Shown: positions 1 to 7,499, numbered from the stretch's first letter. The stretch is DNA of 24,888 nucleotides from Dehalococcoidia bacterium (GCA_023271515.1 JALPXQ010000009.1:1-24888); one strand, 5' to 3'. The notes: generated by a model from the letters alone, not told the origin. Numbers and translations are program-made.

Positions 1-80
1 CAGGGCTGAGCGAGATTCTTCGGTCGCTTTGCTTCCTCAGAATGACAGAAGCGAAGGGCTCAGAATGACAGCAAGGTGAT
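1..80. repeat. Dispersed CTCAGAATGACAG repeat (two copies)
   Basis: CTCAGAATGACAG occurs at 36-48 and again at 59-71, with GCGAAGGGCT between them. On the minus strand it reads CTGTCATTCTGAG. The TGA inside the copy at 36-48 is the stop codon of the aminotransferase, so the repeat forms its last residues (about AVILSPSLLSF). Short repeats of this type are, from general knowledge, scattered between genes in Chloroflexota-like genomes; only the two local copies are seen here. Confidence 0.75.
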
Positions 81-1461
81 CGGTCATCTCTCGCGTGCTC
101 CTCGATCCCGGGGTATCGGTGTGCTCCACCTCTCGATCCGCAACCTGCAATGCCCTGTCAAGGATTTCTATACCTTCGTCTACCTGTTCCTCCGTGATAA
201 TCAACGGCGGTGCGATGACCAGATTGTCATACCAGGCAGCGAAGTATAGCCCGAGCTTCAGCGCCTCCGCGGCTATTGCATCCGTCATCAGAACCTTACG
301 AAACTTATCCGCCTTGGTGTTAAATCGTTCCTTTGTCTTTCTATTCTTCACTATCTCCAGCGCCCAGAAGTGTCCAATTCCCCTGGCATCTCCAATACAC
401 TCATGACGCTCCTCCAACTCATATAACCGCCTCTCCAGGTGCTTGCTGACCCTCTGAGGAAGTCCCGTTGCCATGAGCTTTTTGTATTCTGCCAGTGCTG
501 CGGGGATAGCTGATAAGGCAAGCGGATGGAAGGAGTATGTGTGTCCATGACACATGATTTCCTCTTCAAAATAATCCGCAATCTTGCTCGTTGTCGCGGT
601 AATTCCAACAGGGGTATATGCAGAGGTACATCCCTTGGCGATGGTCAATATGTCCGGGATGACATCCCAGTTTTGTACCGCCCATGCCGGACCGGTGCGG
701 TAGAGACCGGTCATCACTTCATCGGCAATAAGCAATGCACCGTTTTCATCGCAGATCTCTCTTAATCGAGGGAGATATTCCGGTGGCGGAACCAGCCTGC
801 CGTTCGTGCCGACCACCGGCTCAACAATCACCGCAGCCACATTCCCTTCTTCCTTAATCATGTAGTCTACATATTCAACACATTGTATCTTACAATCGGG
901 ATAACCCAGCCCAAAGGGACACCGGTAACAGTAAGCATCCGGAGCGAAGACCACACCCTCTACCGTACATCTCGCCCGTTCGGCGTACCATCGTCTCGGG
1001 TCACCCGTAAACGAGATGCCTGCGGCAGTTGCGCCATGATATGAATGATACCTTGAGATTACCTTATACTTGGGCGCCGAATATTGCCTCAGCATCTTCA
1101 GTGCTGCCTCATTCGCCTCCGTTCCCGATGTGGAGAAAAAGAACCTATCCACACCGGCCGGCATGACAGTAAGCAAAGCTTCAACTGCCGCTTCCGCTGC
1201 CTCATGGGCGAATCCGGGAGCGATGTAAGACATCTTTTCAGCTTGCTTGACAATGGCCTCAATTATTACCTTGTTTTTGTGTCCAAGGTTAGAGCACATC
1301 ATTTGAGACGAGAAATCGAGATACCGCTTATCATTCTCGTCGTACATGTAGACACCCTCAGCATCCTTAATGAATAACGGCTTCATCCATCCCTTCTGTG
1401 CTCTCCAGGTGCCATAGGTATGCTCTGTTAAGGTCTTGAGCCTTTCTTCCGCTCTGGTCAT
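37..1461 (-). CDS. Class III PLP-dependent aminotransferase
   Basis: A 474-residue cytosolic fold-type I aminotransferase of class III (the acetylornithine / 4-aminobutyrate / omega-amino acid group). The motifs are in order: SGTEAN at 112-117 (phosphate-binding side), YHSYHG near 138-143, ADEV with the pyridine-nitrogen Asp at 247, and the Schiff-base lysine in TIAKG at 276. A cysteine-rich insertion with Cys178, 181, 190 and 194 precedes the Asp motif and could be a structural metal site. The start is supported by GAGGAAGGA just ahead of ATG at 1461. It lies 22 bp after the glutamate dehydrogenase gene and is probably co-transcribed, so it may pass amino groups to 2-oxoglutarate, with GDH recycling the glutamate. 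The substrate cannot be told from sequence. The last dozen residues come from a dispersed repeat and are probably not part of the fold. Confidence 0.9.
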   Translation of the reverse strand: MTRAEERLKTLTEHTYGTWRAQKGWMKPLFIKDAEGVYMYDENDKRYLDFSSQMMCSNLGHKNKVIIEAIVKQAEKMSYIAPGFAHEAAEAAVEALLTVMPAGVDRFFFSTSGTEANEAALKMLRQYSAPKYKVISRYHSYHGATAAGISFTGDPRRWYAERARCTVEGVVFAPDAYCYRCPFGLGYPDCKIQCVEYVDYMIKEEGNVAAVIVEPVVGTNGRLVPPPEYLPRLREICDENGALLIADEVMTGLYRTGPAWAVQNWDVIPDILTIAKGCTSAYTPVGITATTSKIADYFEEEIMCHGHTYSFHPLALSAIPAALAEYKKLMATGLPQRVSKHLERRLYELEERHECIGDARGIGHFWALEIVKNRKTKERFNTKADKFRKVLMTDAIAAEALKLGLYFAAWYDNLVIAPPLIITEEQVDEGIEILDRALQVADREVEHTDTPGSRSTREMTDHLAVILSPSLLSF

Positions 1462-1483
1462 TCCTTCCTCGTTGGCTTTGTTA

Positions 1484-2797
1484 CTATGGGTAGATTCCTC
1501 TGAGGGTCATAGCCCGTGCTATTCGCCTTATTGCAAGCATATAGGCAGCGGTTCTCATATCCACTTTCTCATGTTGACTGATACTCAGTACTTCCGCAAA
1601 GGCGTTAGCCACTACGTGTTGCAGCTTATCGTTTACCTCGGCTTCATCCCAGAAGAAAGACTGTATTCCCTGCACCCACTCAAAGTATGATACTATTACT
1701 CCCCCGGCGCTAGCCAGGGTATCGGGAATAACAGTTACTCCCCTGTCGCAGAGAATCTCATCTGCCTCAGCGGTGGTTGGCCCATTGGCGCCTTCTATGA
1801 TTAACCTCGCTTTTATGCGTGGGGCATTGGCCTTACATATCTGGTCTTCGAGAGCTGCCGGCACCAATATGTCGCATTGCAGCTCCAGGAGTTCAGCGTT
1901 GGTTACGGTTTCGCTATCCTCAAAGCCCAGGACTGAACCGGTTTCCGTTTTGTGACGGAGCACACTTTCTGGATCCAGGCCCTTGGGGTTGTAAATGCCA
2001 CCCCGGGAATCGCTTACTGCTATGACCCGGCAACCTTCTTTGGCCAGCAGTTTGGCTGCCACCCCCCCCACGTTCCCGAAGCCTTGAACGACAACCGTTG
2101 CTTCTTTGAGGCTCATCCCCAGATGATTGGCTGCCAGTCTGGCGCTGAGCATACAGCCACGACCGGTGGCCTCGAACCTGCCCTTACTGCCGCCTATTTC
2201 CAGAGGCTTGCCGGTGATCACTCCCAGAACCGAATAACCCTTGTTCATGCTATAGGTATCCATGATCCAGGCCATGATTTGAGGGTTTGTGCCCACATCG
2301 GGAGCGGGGATATCCTTTTCAGGGCCGATCAGGATTGAGATTTCGCTGGCGTAGCGCCGGGTCAATCTCTCCAGTTCGCCCTGCGACATAATCTTCGGAT
2401 CACAGATGACGCCTCCCTTAGCACCACCGTAGGGGATGCTGACCACCGCGGCCTTCAAAGTCATCCAAACTGCTAAGGCCCGGGTCTCATCCAGGGTAAC
2501 ATCGGGATGGTAACGAATCCCGCCCTTTGCCGGCCCCCGGGTATCATTATGCTGAATCCGGAAACCAGTGAAGATTTTCACTTTCCCGTCGTCCATTCTC
2601 ACCGGGAAATTGACCACCAGCTCCCGCTCGCATTTCCTGAGCCGAGCTTGAATTCCTTCATCGATATTCATCCGCTCGCAAATAGCACCAATCTGCTCCT
2701 GCACCCGTTCAAAAGGACTCGCCACTTCGCATAGCGAAGCGTCTGCACTCTCAACTTGTGATCCTTCGACTCCGCTCAGGACAGGTCTTTGAAACAT
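1484..2797 (-). CDS. gdhA: Glu/Leu/Phe/Val dehydrogenase (glutamate dehydrogenase)
   Basis: NAD(P)-dependent oxidative deamination of glutamate to 2-oxoglutarate and ammonia, or the reverse. The usual lysines are present in GPAKGGIRYHP (about residue 91), MTLK (115) and PYGGAKGG (127), with catalytic Asp in APDVGTNP (167) and the Rossmann loop GFGNVGG (239-245). I start at ATG 2797 (437 aa) rather than TTG 2812 because GGAGGG lies 6-7 bases before that ATG. Residues 4-15 (RPVLSGVEGSQV) are encoded by a dispersed repeat spanning about 2757-2784, so the first ~25 residues are not typical of the family; the conserved fold begins near SPFERVQEQ. It is the first gene of a pair with the aminotransferase and has its own promoter near 3073-3101. 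The cofactor and the preference for Glu over Leu/Val cannot be settled by eye. Confidence 0.9.
   Translation of the reverse strand: MFQRPVLSGVEGSQVESADASLCEVASPFERVQEQIGAICERMNIDEGIQARLRKCERELVVNFPVRMDDGKVKIFTGFRIQHNDTRGPAKGGIRYHPDVTLDETRALAVWMTLKAAVVSIPYGGAKGGVICDPKIMSQGELERLTRRYASEISILIGPEKDIPAPDVGTNPQIMAWIMDTYSMNKGYSVLGVITGKPLEIGGSKGRFEATGRGCMLSARLAANHLGMSLKEATVVVQGFGNVGGVAAKLLAKEGCRVIAVSDSRGGIYNPKGLDPESVLRHKTETGSVLGFEDSETVTNAELLELQCDILVPAALEDQICKANAPRIKARLIIEGANGPTTAEADEILCDRGVTVIPDTLASAGGVIVSYFEWVQGIQSFFWDEAEVNDKLQHVVANAFAEVLSISQHEKVDMRTAAYMLAIRRIARAMTLRGIYP
2757..2784. repeat. Dispersed repeat inside the gdh 5' coding region
   Basis: The top strand has CTTGTGATCCTTCGACTCCG followed by CTCAGGACAG. 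The minus strand translates as RPVLSGVEGSQV in the GDH frame. This is a recurring intergenic repeat type in Chloroflexota-like genomes (general knowledge, not verified here). Just downstream in the gene, 2725-2739 also holds a small inverted repeat, CTTCGCATAGCGAAG. Confidence 0.65.
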
Positions 2798-2834
2798 CTC
2801 TAGCCCTCCCAATTAGTAATTACTCAGGTTGCCA

Positions 2835-2887
2835 GGTTCACGGCTCAGGGTTCACGGCTCAGGGTTCACGGCTCAGGGTTCGCGGTT
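2835..2887. repeat. 14-bp tandem repeat GGTTCACGGCTCAG, 3.7 copies
   Basis: Three exact copies of GGTTCACGGCTCAG lie at 2835-2848, 2849-2862 and 2863-2876, then a decayed partial copy GGTTCGCGGTT to 2887. It sits in the presumed leader between the gdh promoter and start codon. A related GGTTCAAGGTTCAAGG stretch occurs at 4553-4568. Confidence 0.9.
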
Positions 2888-3072
2888 GTTTGCCTAACCG
2901 TTCAATCTTGATCGGTCTAACCTTGAACCCTGTCTGTGTGCGGCTGCCTGTCGCCTTCGCGACCTATCTGATCTGATGGCTGAACGCTTTTAAAACTCAC
3001 GACCGTGACCCCCGGAACTTTGAACCTGATCCGGGCGCTTTTCTCAAAAGGAAACACACCTTCCTTGTGGCC

Positions 3073-3101
3073 AGTATAGCACTGAATTCGGAGATTGTCA
3101 A
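3073..3101 (-). promoter_or_regulatory. Sigma-70 promoter for gdh-aminotransferase
   Basis: On the minus strand, TTGACA (3101-3096), a 17-base spacer and TATACT (3078-3073). The predicted start near 3066 leaves a leader of about 270 bases before the gdh ATG at 2797. The match to consensus is strong, though there is no experimental support. Confidence 0.7.
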
Positions 3102-3133
3102 GCGGCGAAGGCAGAGGACGGCAAGGGGCAGAG

Positions 3134-4033
3134 TCAGCCGGCCCTTTTCGGCGCTTTTCGCCTCCAGAAGGGAGTGGTTATGAGAGCGGCAGGGAAAGCG
3201 AAGGCGGCGGCGATCATCAGCCAGCCTCCTGTGCCCTCGCCTGCCAGACGGGTGAGGAGTATTTCGCTTTCATAGTCCCGGACCTCGAAGAGGTGCGGCA
3301 TGGCCAGGCTGGCAAACTCTCTCATTCGCTGCAACGCCCCCTCGGGGGAGCCTTCCACCGGGGCTATGGTGGAGAACCGGATGAGGTTCATCGTATCCCC
3401 GGTAAACTGATTCCCTTTGAGCTTCCTTCACCAGATAGCCAAGGCCGTCGTAGCACACTGAAGGCGGGTGAAAGGCGGATGATTGCCGGGCCTGGATGAT
3501 GAGCGGGAGAAGTCCATCATCTTCTCGTTGCTCTGGAAGCCGGACTTTGCCCAGACAAATACCTCCTCCCCCGTTTTCCACCCCATTTCCGTGCTCACAA
3601 ACACAGATACGGCTGAGATACCTTGGAGCGGAATTGTCAGCAACCCGAATGCGGGAACAGGTATGACAGTAGCAAGGAGGATGATGGGAAATAGAAGCGG
3701 TTTTGCCCCTTTTCCGAGAAAGAGCAGCGAGAATCCCGCCAGAACCGGTAGCAGTGAGAAGGCAACCACCACCAGCATGAAGAAGACGATGCCCAGGAGA
3801 GAAAGTAGAAGCCCGCAGCAGAGCGGAATGATATGCCAGACACGCGGCTCAGCACGGCGAACCTCTTTTCGCTTGAGGTATACAAGAGCTGCGCATACGG
3901 GCAATATAAGCAATCCATGGCTGTAATGCTCGTTGTTGAGCCAGGCATGGAAAATCGAGAGCATGGCCTGGTGGTAAAGACCCACTACGAGCAGTGCCGA
4001 ACAGGACAACAGGATAATAATGCGTTTGCTCAT
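3134..4033 (-). pseudogene. Broken exosortase / EpsI remnant
   Basis: The first ~155 codons from ATG 4033 look like the N-terminal half of an exosortase: several membrane segments, WLNNEHYSHGLLILP near residue 33, and a proline-rich VIPVPAFGLLTIPLQG stretch. The part that should carry the exosortase catalytic Cys (ACSG region) is absent. The frame instead runs into material like EpsI, the exosortase-associated protein. After ...EKMMDF near 3515 the likely sequence continues in the +1-shifted frame (LIIQARQSS, then AFHPPSVCYDGLGYLVKE). It returns to the original frame near 3415 (GNQFTGDT, LIRFSTIAP..., MREFASLAMPHLFEV) and ends at 3134 with a hydrophobic segment and basic tail. In the original frame a TGA stops translation at 3428-3430. 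The fusion, loss of the catalytic part and two compensating frame changes indicate decay, or a sequencing error on top of decay. Confidence 0.7.
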
Positions 4034-4051
4034 CACTAGGTTCCCGCCCGT

Positions 4052-4555
4052 CTATCTCCCTTTTGTTGTTCTGCACATCTCCTTCAATTCTTCTGATCCA
4101 CTCGGCTGTGAAAATTCTTTCCTGTCCTGCGACCCGAAATACACCACGCCCTCGTAAACCGCCGGGGAGGAATGAACCCAGCCCTGAGTCTGATGTTTCC
4201 AGTGGAACTCGCCCGTGGTGGCGGCCAGTGCGTAGAGGAAACCGTCATCCGAGCCCACATAGAGTGTATCCCCGAATACCGCGGGGGAGGACCGCACCGC
4301 CGCCCCCGTCCGGTATTTCCATCTCAATGCGCCACTCTCGGCATCTATGGCATAGAGATGGTGATCCCAGGAGCCGGCATAGATCGCGCCCTGGTATATT
4401 CCGGGGGATGAGCTAACCCAGTCCCCCATCGGGAATCGCCAGATGAGAGTGCCGGGATAACCTGACGGTTCAGTAGTGGTGGTGGGTGTGGGAATTTCCT
4501 CACCGGCGCCATTGAGGCCGGCGGCAAAGCTAACAACAATAATACGGTTTACGGT
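4052..4555 (-). pseudogene. Truncated PQQ-type beta-propeller repeat protein
   Basis: The open frame from about 4555 to the stop at 4052 encodes roughly three propeller blades of the PQQ/YncE type: LIWRFP...SSPGIYQG, then DHHLYAIDAESGALRWKY, then FLYALAATTGEFHWKH, and a last blade cut at VYFGSQDRKEF. The first ATG (4429) lies inside blade one, so it is not the natural start. Upstream in frame are a hydrophobic IIVVSFAAGL and a TPTTTTEP linker, like the end of a lipoprotein or secretion signal, but no start codon precedes them before a TGA in the repeat at 4556-4558. A full family member has six to eight blades. It lies 18 bp before the exosortase remnant and may once have been an exported partner. 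Probably non-functional. Confidence 0.65.
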
Positions 4556-4615
4556 TCAAGGTTCAAGGTTGCGGGGGTCCGAATTAGCGTGTAGCGCGTA
4601 AAGTGTAGGGGAACG
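4549..4615. repeat. Repeat patch at a gene-gene junction
   Basis: The stretch contains ACGGTTCAAGGTTCAAGGTT and then GCGTGTAGCGCGTAAAGTGT. The 5' end of the propeller fragment and the 3' end of the CPBP fragment both run into it: the CPBP stop is at 4549-4551 and the propeller frame opens at 4555. It looks like a deletion or recombination scar. Confidence 0.6.
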
Positions 4616-5064
4616 GGGGCTACACGAAACATGAAGACCATATTCAGCACCGACAATTGGCCCGTGCTCAGGATGGCGAAGAGGAGGCTGATGTAAAGAA
4701 TGCCCCACCTCCCCAGGACCTCCCCCGAGGCACGCTGCATCACGCCGCGAAATATCAACTCCTGCACGAACCCAACGCAGACGACAAATATGGTCCCCGG
4801 CAATACCATATCTCCCCAGGTGAGTCCAATCACCAGCGTTTGAGGCTCGAGGATGAGGTATCCGGCCAGCCCCAGGGGTACTCCTGTCAGTGCCACGGCG
4901 ATCTGCAGGGGAAGACGGCGAACCGCGAAGCCCACATCATCTGCCCCGAATTCAAGCACCCTCATCACCGCCAACGTGGCTATGACCACCGGGACACTGA
5001 TGATCACATAGCGGTAGAGATCATAGAAACTTGCCAGTGGTCTGCCCTCAAAACATTGAAATGC
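4549..5064 (-). pseudogene. Truncated CPBP-family intramembrane protease
   Basis: The frame is open from 5064 and has a usable GTG at 5007. It encodes hydrophobic segments (VVIATLAVMRVLEF, LQIAVALTGVPLGLAGYLIL, GTIFVVCVGFV), then QELIFRGVMQRAS, which matches CPBP motif 1 (EExxxR) with the first Glu replaced by Gln. The next motif region, LLFAILSTGQLS, lacks the usual His. After VFMF the frame leaves the family and reads repeat-encoded residues to the stop, so the final conserved helix is missing. No convincing start or ribosome site is present. The family (CAAX-protease-like, glutamate/His metalloprotease) is recognised from motif 1 and the topology. With two catalytic positions altered and the C-terminus gone it is almost certainly inactive. 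Confidence 0.65.
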
Positions 5065-5075
5065 CTATTACCCTG

Positions 5076-5118
5076 AGATTGGCATCCACTGAGTGCTGAA
5101 TGCTGACTACTGAACGCT
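5076..5118. repeat. CTGA-rich intergenic repeat
   Basis: Imperfect CTGA-spaced units occur here (ACTGAGTGCTGAATGCTGAC, then TACTGAACGC), in the spacer after the second PAC2 gene. Its appearance is that of a dispersed intergenic repeat; no function is visible. Confidence 0.45.
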
Positions 5119-5131
5119 TACAATTTTGACT

Positions 5132-5974
5132 TTATCCAGACGCTTTTGTCAAGAAGAACTTCGCCACCTCCTGGGCCAACTTCTCTCCCTCGTCCCCACT
5201 GAGGGCAATTCCTCTCTCCAGCATTTGTATGTGCCGGCTGAGGTCGGGATCTCGCCTCATAAGTTGCTCCAAATCCTCATTTAGCTTTGCTATCTCCAGA
5301 TCGAGTTCTCTGAAATCCAAACCGAGTTCGAATTTCTGGTCCAGAACTTCGAGGATGCATTTAGACGCTATCGGATCTGCAAGTGCAGACAGGTAAAATG
5401 GCACGTTAACCCAGAGCCCGCAGCCGGGGATACCTCTCCTCCTGGCAACCCATAGGAGGAAGCTGCTCAGAGTAGGCATGCTGCCCGCAGGGGTTCGGTA
5501 GTCCACATCCAGTTCGACACCATAAGGCGCCAGTTCTCCCTTGAGTTCGCGCCGGTTGACCACGGCGAAAACCCGTCTCGGGCTGAGGTGAGCGGAAGCG
5601 GAAACGATCCCACCGACGGTGTAGAGTTCCTTCACCTTGAAATTGTCCCGGGCAAAATCCAGGATGGTATTTAAGAACCTGTAATGGTCGAGGCTGGGAG
5701 CATCGCTATAGAGGATAATGATATTGTCTGCCGAGGACGGGGAGAAGAACCTACTCTCCGGGAACTGGATTAGATCATCTTCGATCCGGACCCCGTCTAG
5801 AGAGAAAAACCCCACCGGTTCGATCTCGCCAAATGGTTCAAGGCCCAGCTTCTTATCCAGGAACTGGATCACACTGGAGGCTATCCCTCCCGCATCATGA
5901 CTCCAGGCAACAATCAGGGTGGGGTTGCCTGCCCCGCGCTTTCCAGGGATTCTAGCCGACTGCTCCTGGATCAA
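5132..5974 (-). CDS. PAC2 family protein (second copy)
   Basis: A 280-residue member of the PAC2 (proteasome assembly chaperone 2-like) family. Recognisable parts are PTLIVAWSHDAGGIASSVIQFL near the N-terminus (cf. the LIAAWPGIGNIG of its neighbour), FGEIEPVGFF, a central LYTVGGIVSAS and a C-terminal helical stretch rich in Glu/Leu. The start is TTG at 5974, overlapping the previous stop (TTGA) by 4 bases. GGAGG lies about 9 bases upstream (AAAAGGAGGTAAGGAAGA before TTG), which fixes it. It is clearly homologous to the gene before it but diverged, so an old tandem duplication, and translational coupling suggests the two proteins form a complex. The biochemical role of bacterial PAC2 proteins is poorly defined. 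No proteasome gene is in the window. Confidence 0.85.
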   Translation of the reverse strand: MIQEQSARIPGKRGAGNPTLIVAWSHDAGGIASSVIQFLDKKLGLEPFGEIEPVGFFSLDGVRIEDDLIQFPESRFFSPSSADNIIILYSDAPSLDHYRFLNTILDFARDNFKVKELYTVGGIVSASAHLSPRRVFAVVNRRELKGELAPYGVELDVDYRTPAGSMPTLSSFLLWVARRRGIPGCGLWVNVPFYLSALADPIASKCILEVLDQKFELGLDFRELDLEIAKLNEDLEQLMRRDPDLSRHIQMLERGIALSGDEGEKLAQEVAKFFLTKASG

Positions 5975-6861
5975 TCTTCCTTACCTCCTTTTTTGAAGTA
6001 CTCCTGGATATTCTGCATGATCCTTTCCTTGTCTTGTTCCGTTATCGCTCCGGGCTCCTCCTGTCTTACATAGTCAACGTCCTTCAGACGGTCAATATGC
6101 TCCCTTATCTCCGGCGGGATCATCTCATAGAGTTCCTCAATCCTCCGGCCCACCTCCTGGCCCAGCCTTTCAAGCGTGCTCAGATCAATCCTGATCCCCA
6201 GGTTATGGCTTAGAACCTCCAATATGGATTTCGATGCCTCAGGATATGGCGTAGGGAATTGGGAGATGTAGACCGGCATTTCACCCAGAAGGCAAATACC
6301 CGTTAGTCCTCTTTTCCGGGCCACCCCCAGCAGAAGTCCATTGAGTCCGGTGATGTTGCCCTCACCCCCCCTCCCCTCGATATCGCTCATCAGGATGATG
6401 TTGGGATATCTCCGCACTTCGCTTACCAGCTCTTCGGTGTTCGGCACGACCCAGACCCGTGGTTTCATGGTGTGGTGAATCGGCGCAACGGCGGCGGCAG
6501 CGGTGTAGATCCTTTCGCATCCCTGAAGCGATGCCACATCCAGAACGAGACTGGCCATCTCGTAGCCCTTTCGTCCTCCGCCGGGCTGTTGCTCCCCCAC
6601 AAAGAATATCAGATCCTTGTGGCCAAGTCTCTTGAAATAGAACCGGCATGCCGGGAATTCCAGGTCCCTTAGCTCACCACCCCTGATCGAAACCGCACGT
6701 GGATAGAAAAAGTCCCAGGGCTCTATTTCGGCAAATAGTTGGGCGTTGAGCGCTCCTCTCAGGGTATCGACGGCAATCAGCCCGATGTTGCCAATTCCCG
6801 GCCAGGCAGCGATTAAGTCGGGCTTCTCCAGCTCCGGTTTCTGGTGAAATCTGATTCCCAT
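5971..6861 (-). CDS. PAC2 family protein (first copy)
   Basis: A PAC2-family protein of 296 residues from ATG 6861. A GTG at 6870 is possible, but the GGGGGTGGG stretch fits the ATG better. The N-terminal KPDLIAAWPGIGNIGLIAVDTL is the hallmark region; LFAEIEPWDFF, a central IYTAAAAVAPIHH and GICLLGEMPVYISQFPTPYPEA follow. The C-terminus is charged and helical (ERLGQEVGRRIEELYEMIPP). It lies 46 bp after the phosphoesterase gene and overlaps the second PAC2 gene by 4 bp, so all three are likely one transcript. In archaea and eukaryotes the fold helps assemble proteasomes; in bacteria the role is open. Confidence 0.88.
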   Translation of the reverse strand: MGIRFHQKPELEKPDLIAAWPGIGNIGLIAVDTLRGALNAQLFAEIEPWDFFYPRAVSIRGGELRDLEFPACRFYFKRLGHKDLIFFVGEQQPGGGRKGYEMASLVLDVASLQGCERIYTAAAAVAPIHHTMKPRVWVVPNTEELVSEVRRYPNIILMSDIEGRGGEGNITGLNGLLLGVARKRGLTGICLLGEMPVYISQFPTPYPEASKSILEVLSHNLGIRIDLSTLERLGQEVGRRIEELYEMIPPEIREHIDRLKDVDYVRQEEPGAITEQDKERIMQNIQEYFKKGGKED

Positions 6862-6907
6862 TGTTCCCACCCCCTGTGCTGCGATAAGCGCCTTTAGAGC
6901 CGCTCCC

Positions 6908-7363
6908 TCAAATCCTTACTATCTCAGCCTTTACCTCGTCCTCGATGGTCAACAGCCCGTAATAGTTTCTGGCGGGCCCGGGATTGAAGAGGAGGCTTCC
7001 CTGAATAACCTTGCTATGTGGCTCATGTGAGTGGCCGTATATAATGATGTCCACATCATCGAACACCGGCCTTATTCTCTTCGCTATCCCCCAGGGCCCT
7101 CCTGAACCATGGATGAGTCCTATCCTTTTTCCATTAACTGTAAACAACTCCTTTGATGGCAGCATTCGCTGGAGCTCGCTTGAGTCCATATTACCGCAGA
7201 CCGCCTTCACCTCTCCAAGCATCCGGAGCTCCTCAAGCACCGCGCCTTCGGTAAAATCCCCGGCATGGACGATGAGGTCTACCTCCTCCAGCTTCATCAG
7301 AATCGGAGTCGGGATACTGCCGAGCGACTCAACATGGGTATCGGATATCACAGCGATCTTCAA
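6908..7363 (-). CDS. YfcE/MJ0936-type metallophosphoesterase
   Basis: A small (151 aa) calcineurin-like phosphodiesterase. All metal ligands are present: DTH at 8-10, HAGD at 33-36, GNMD at 57-60, HG at 85-86, GHSHEP at 110-115 and the NPGP loop at 127-130. I choose TTG 7363, giving MKIAVISDTH, instead of an upstream ATG at 7393, because ACGGAGG sits 6 bases before the TTG and the family starts at this point. It is a cytosolic enzyme that hydrolyses phosphodiesters with two metal ions; the physiological substrate is unknown for most members. It is first gene of an apparent operon with two PAC2 genes. Its upstream side is a repeat cluster without a clear promoter. Confidence 0.88.
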   Translation of the reverse strand: MKIAVISDTHVESLGSIPTPILMKLEEVDLIVHAGDFTEGAVLEELRMLGEVKAVCGNMDSSELQRMLPSKELFTVNGKRIGLIHGSGGPWGIAKRIRPVFDDVDIIIYGHSHEPHSKVIQGSLLFNPGPARNYYGLLTIEDEVKAEIVRI

Positions 7364-7393
7364 TGGATACCTCCGTTTATCTATCAAAATCAT

Positions 7394-7412
7394 CAGGGGG
7401 ATTCTCCCCCTG
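7394..7412. repeat. Hairpin repeat CAGGGGGA-TTC-TCCCCCTG
   Basis: A perfect 8-bp inverted repeat with a 3-base loop, in the leader of the phosphoesterase gene. Near copies are CAGGAGGATTCTCCCCCTG at 16201-16219 (one arm mismatch) and AGGGGGATTCTC at 19699-19710, so it is a dispersed element rather than a dedicated terminator. Confidence 0.75.
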
Positions 7413-7466
7413 AAACCCCCTAAAACGGTTATGCTCTGGGGTTTTCAAGAGGCTTTGCCCCTTTAC

Positions 7467-7499
7467 GAAGTATAGGAATTATTGAAATTCCTATACTTC
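7467..7499. repeat. Perfect 14-bp inverted repeat GAAGTATAGGAATT
   Basis: The arms are GAAGTATAGGAATT (7467-7480) and AATTCCTATACTTC (7486-7499) around ATTGA. Neither side has a T-run, so it is a poor terminator. The 18 bases at 7482-7499 recur inverted at 11516-11533 (GAAGTATAGGAATTTCAA). It may be a REP-like or MITE-derived palindrome. Confidence 0.85.

Larger units (their letters stand above)
2798..3133. other. Gene-free leader/spacer upstream of gdh
   Basis: No open frame here resembles a gene. The stretch holds the 14-bp tandem array, a promoter at 3073-3101 reading to the minus strand, and about 180 bases between them with small inverted pieces (for example GGAAGGTGTGTTTCC on the minus strand). 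I could not match it to any riboswitch class. Confidence 0.6.

Noticed and set aside
2835..2887. Short CRISPR-like array
   Set aside because: The units are 14 bp and directly adjacent without spacers, and no cas genes are present; it is a simple tandem repeat.
3415..3520. Programmed ribosomal frameshift in the exosortase/EpsI gene
   Set aside because: Two shifts would be needed, no classic slippery heptamer with structure is visible, and the exosortase catalytic region is missing, so decay or error is simpler.
7467..7499. Rho-independent terminator of the cupin gene
   Set aside because: The stem is AT-rich, no T-run follows on either strand, and the sequence recurs at 11516; it is better read as a dispersed palindrome.
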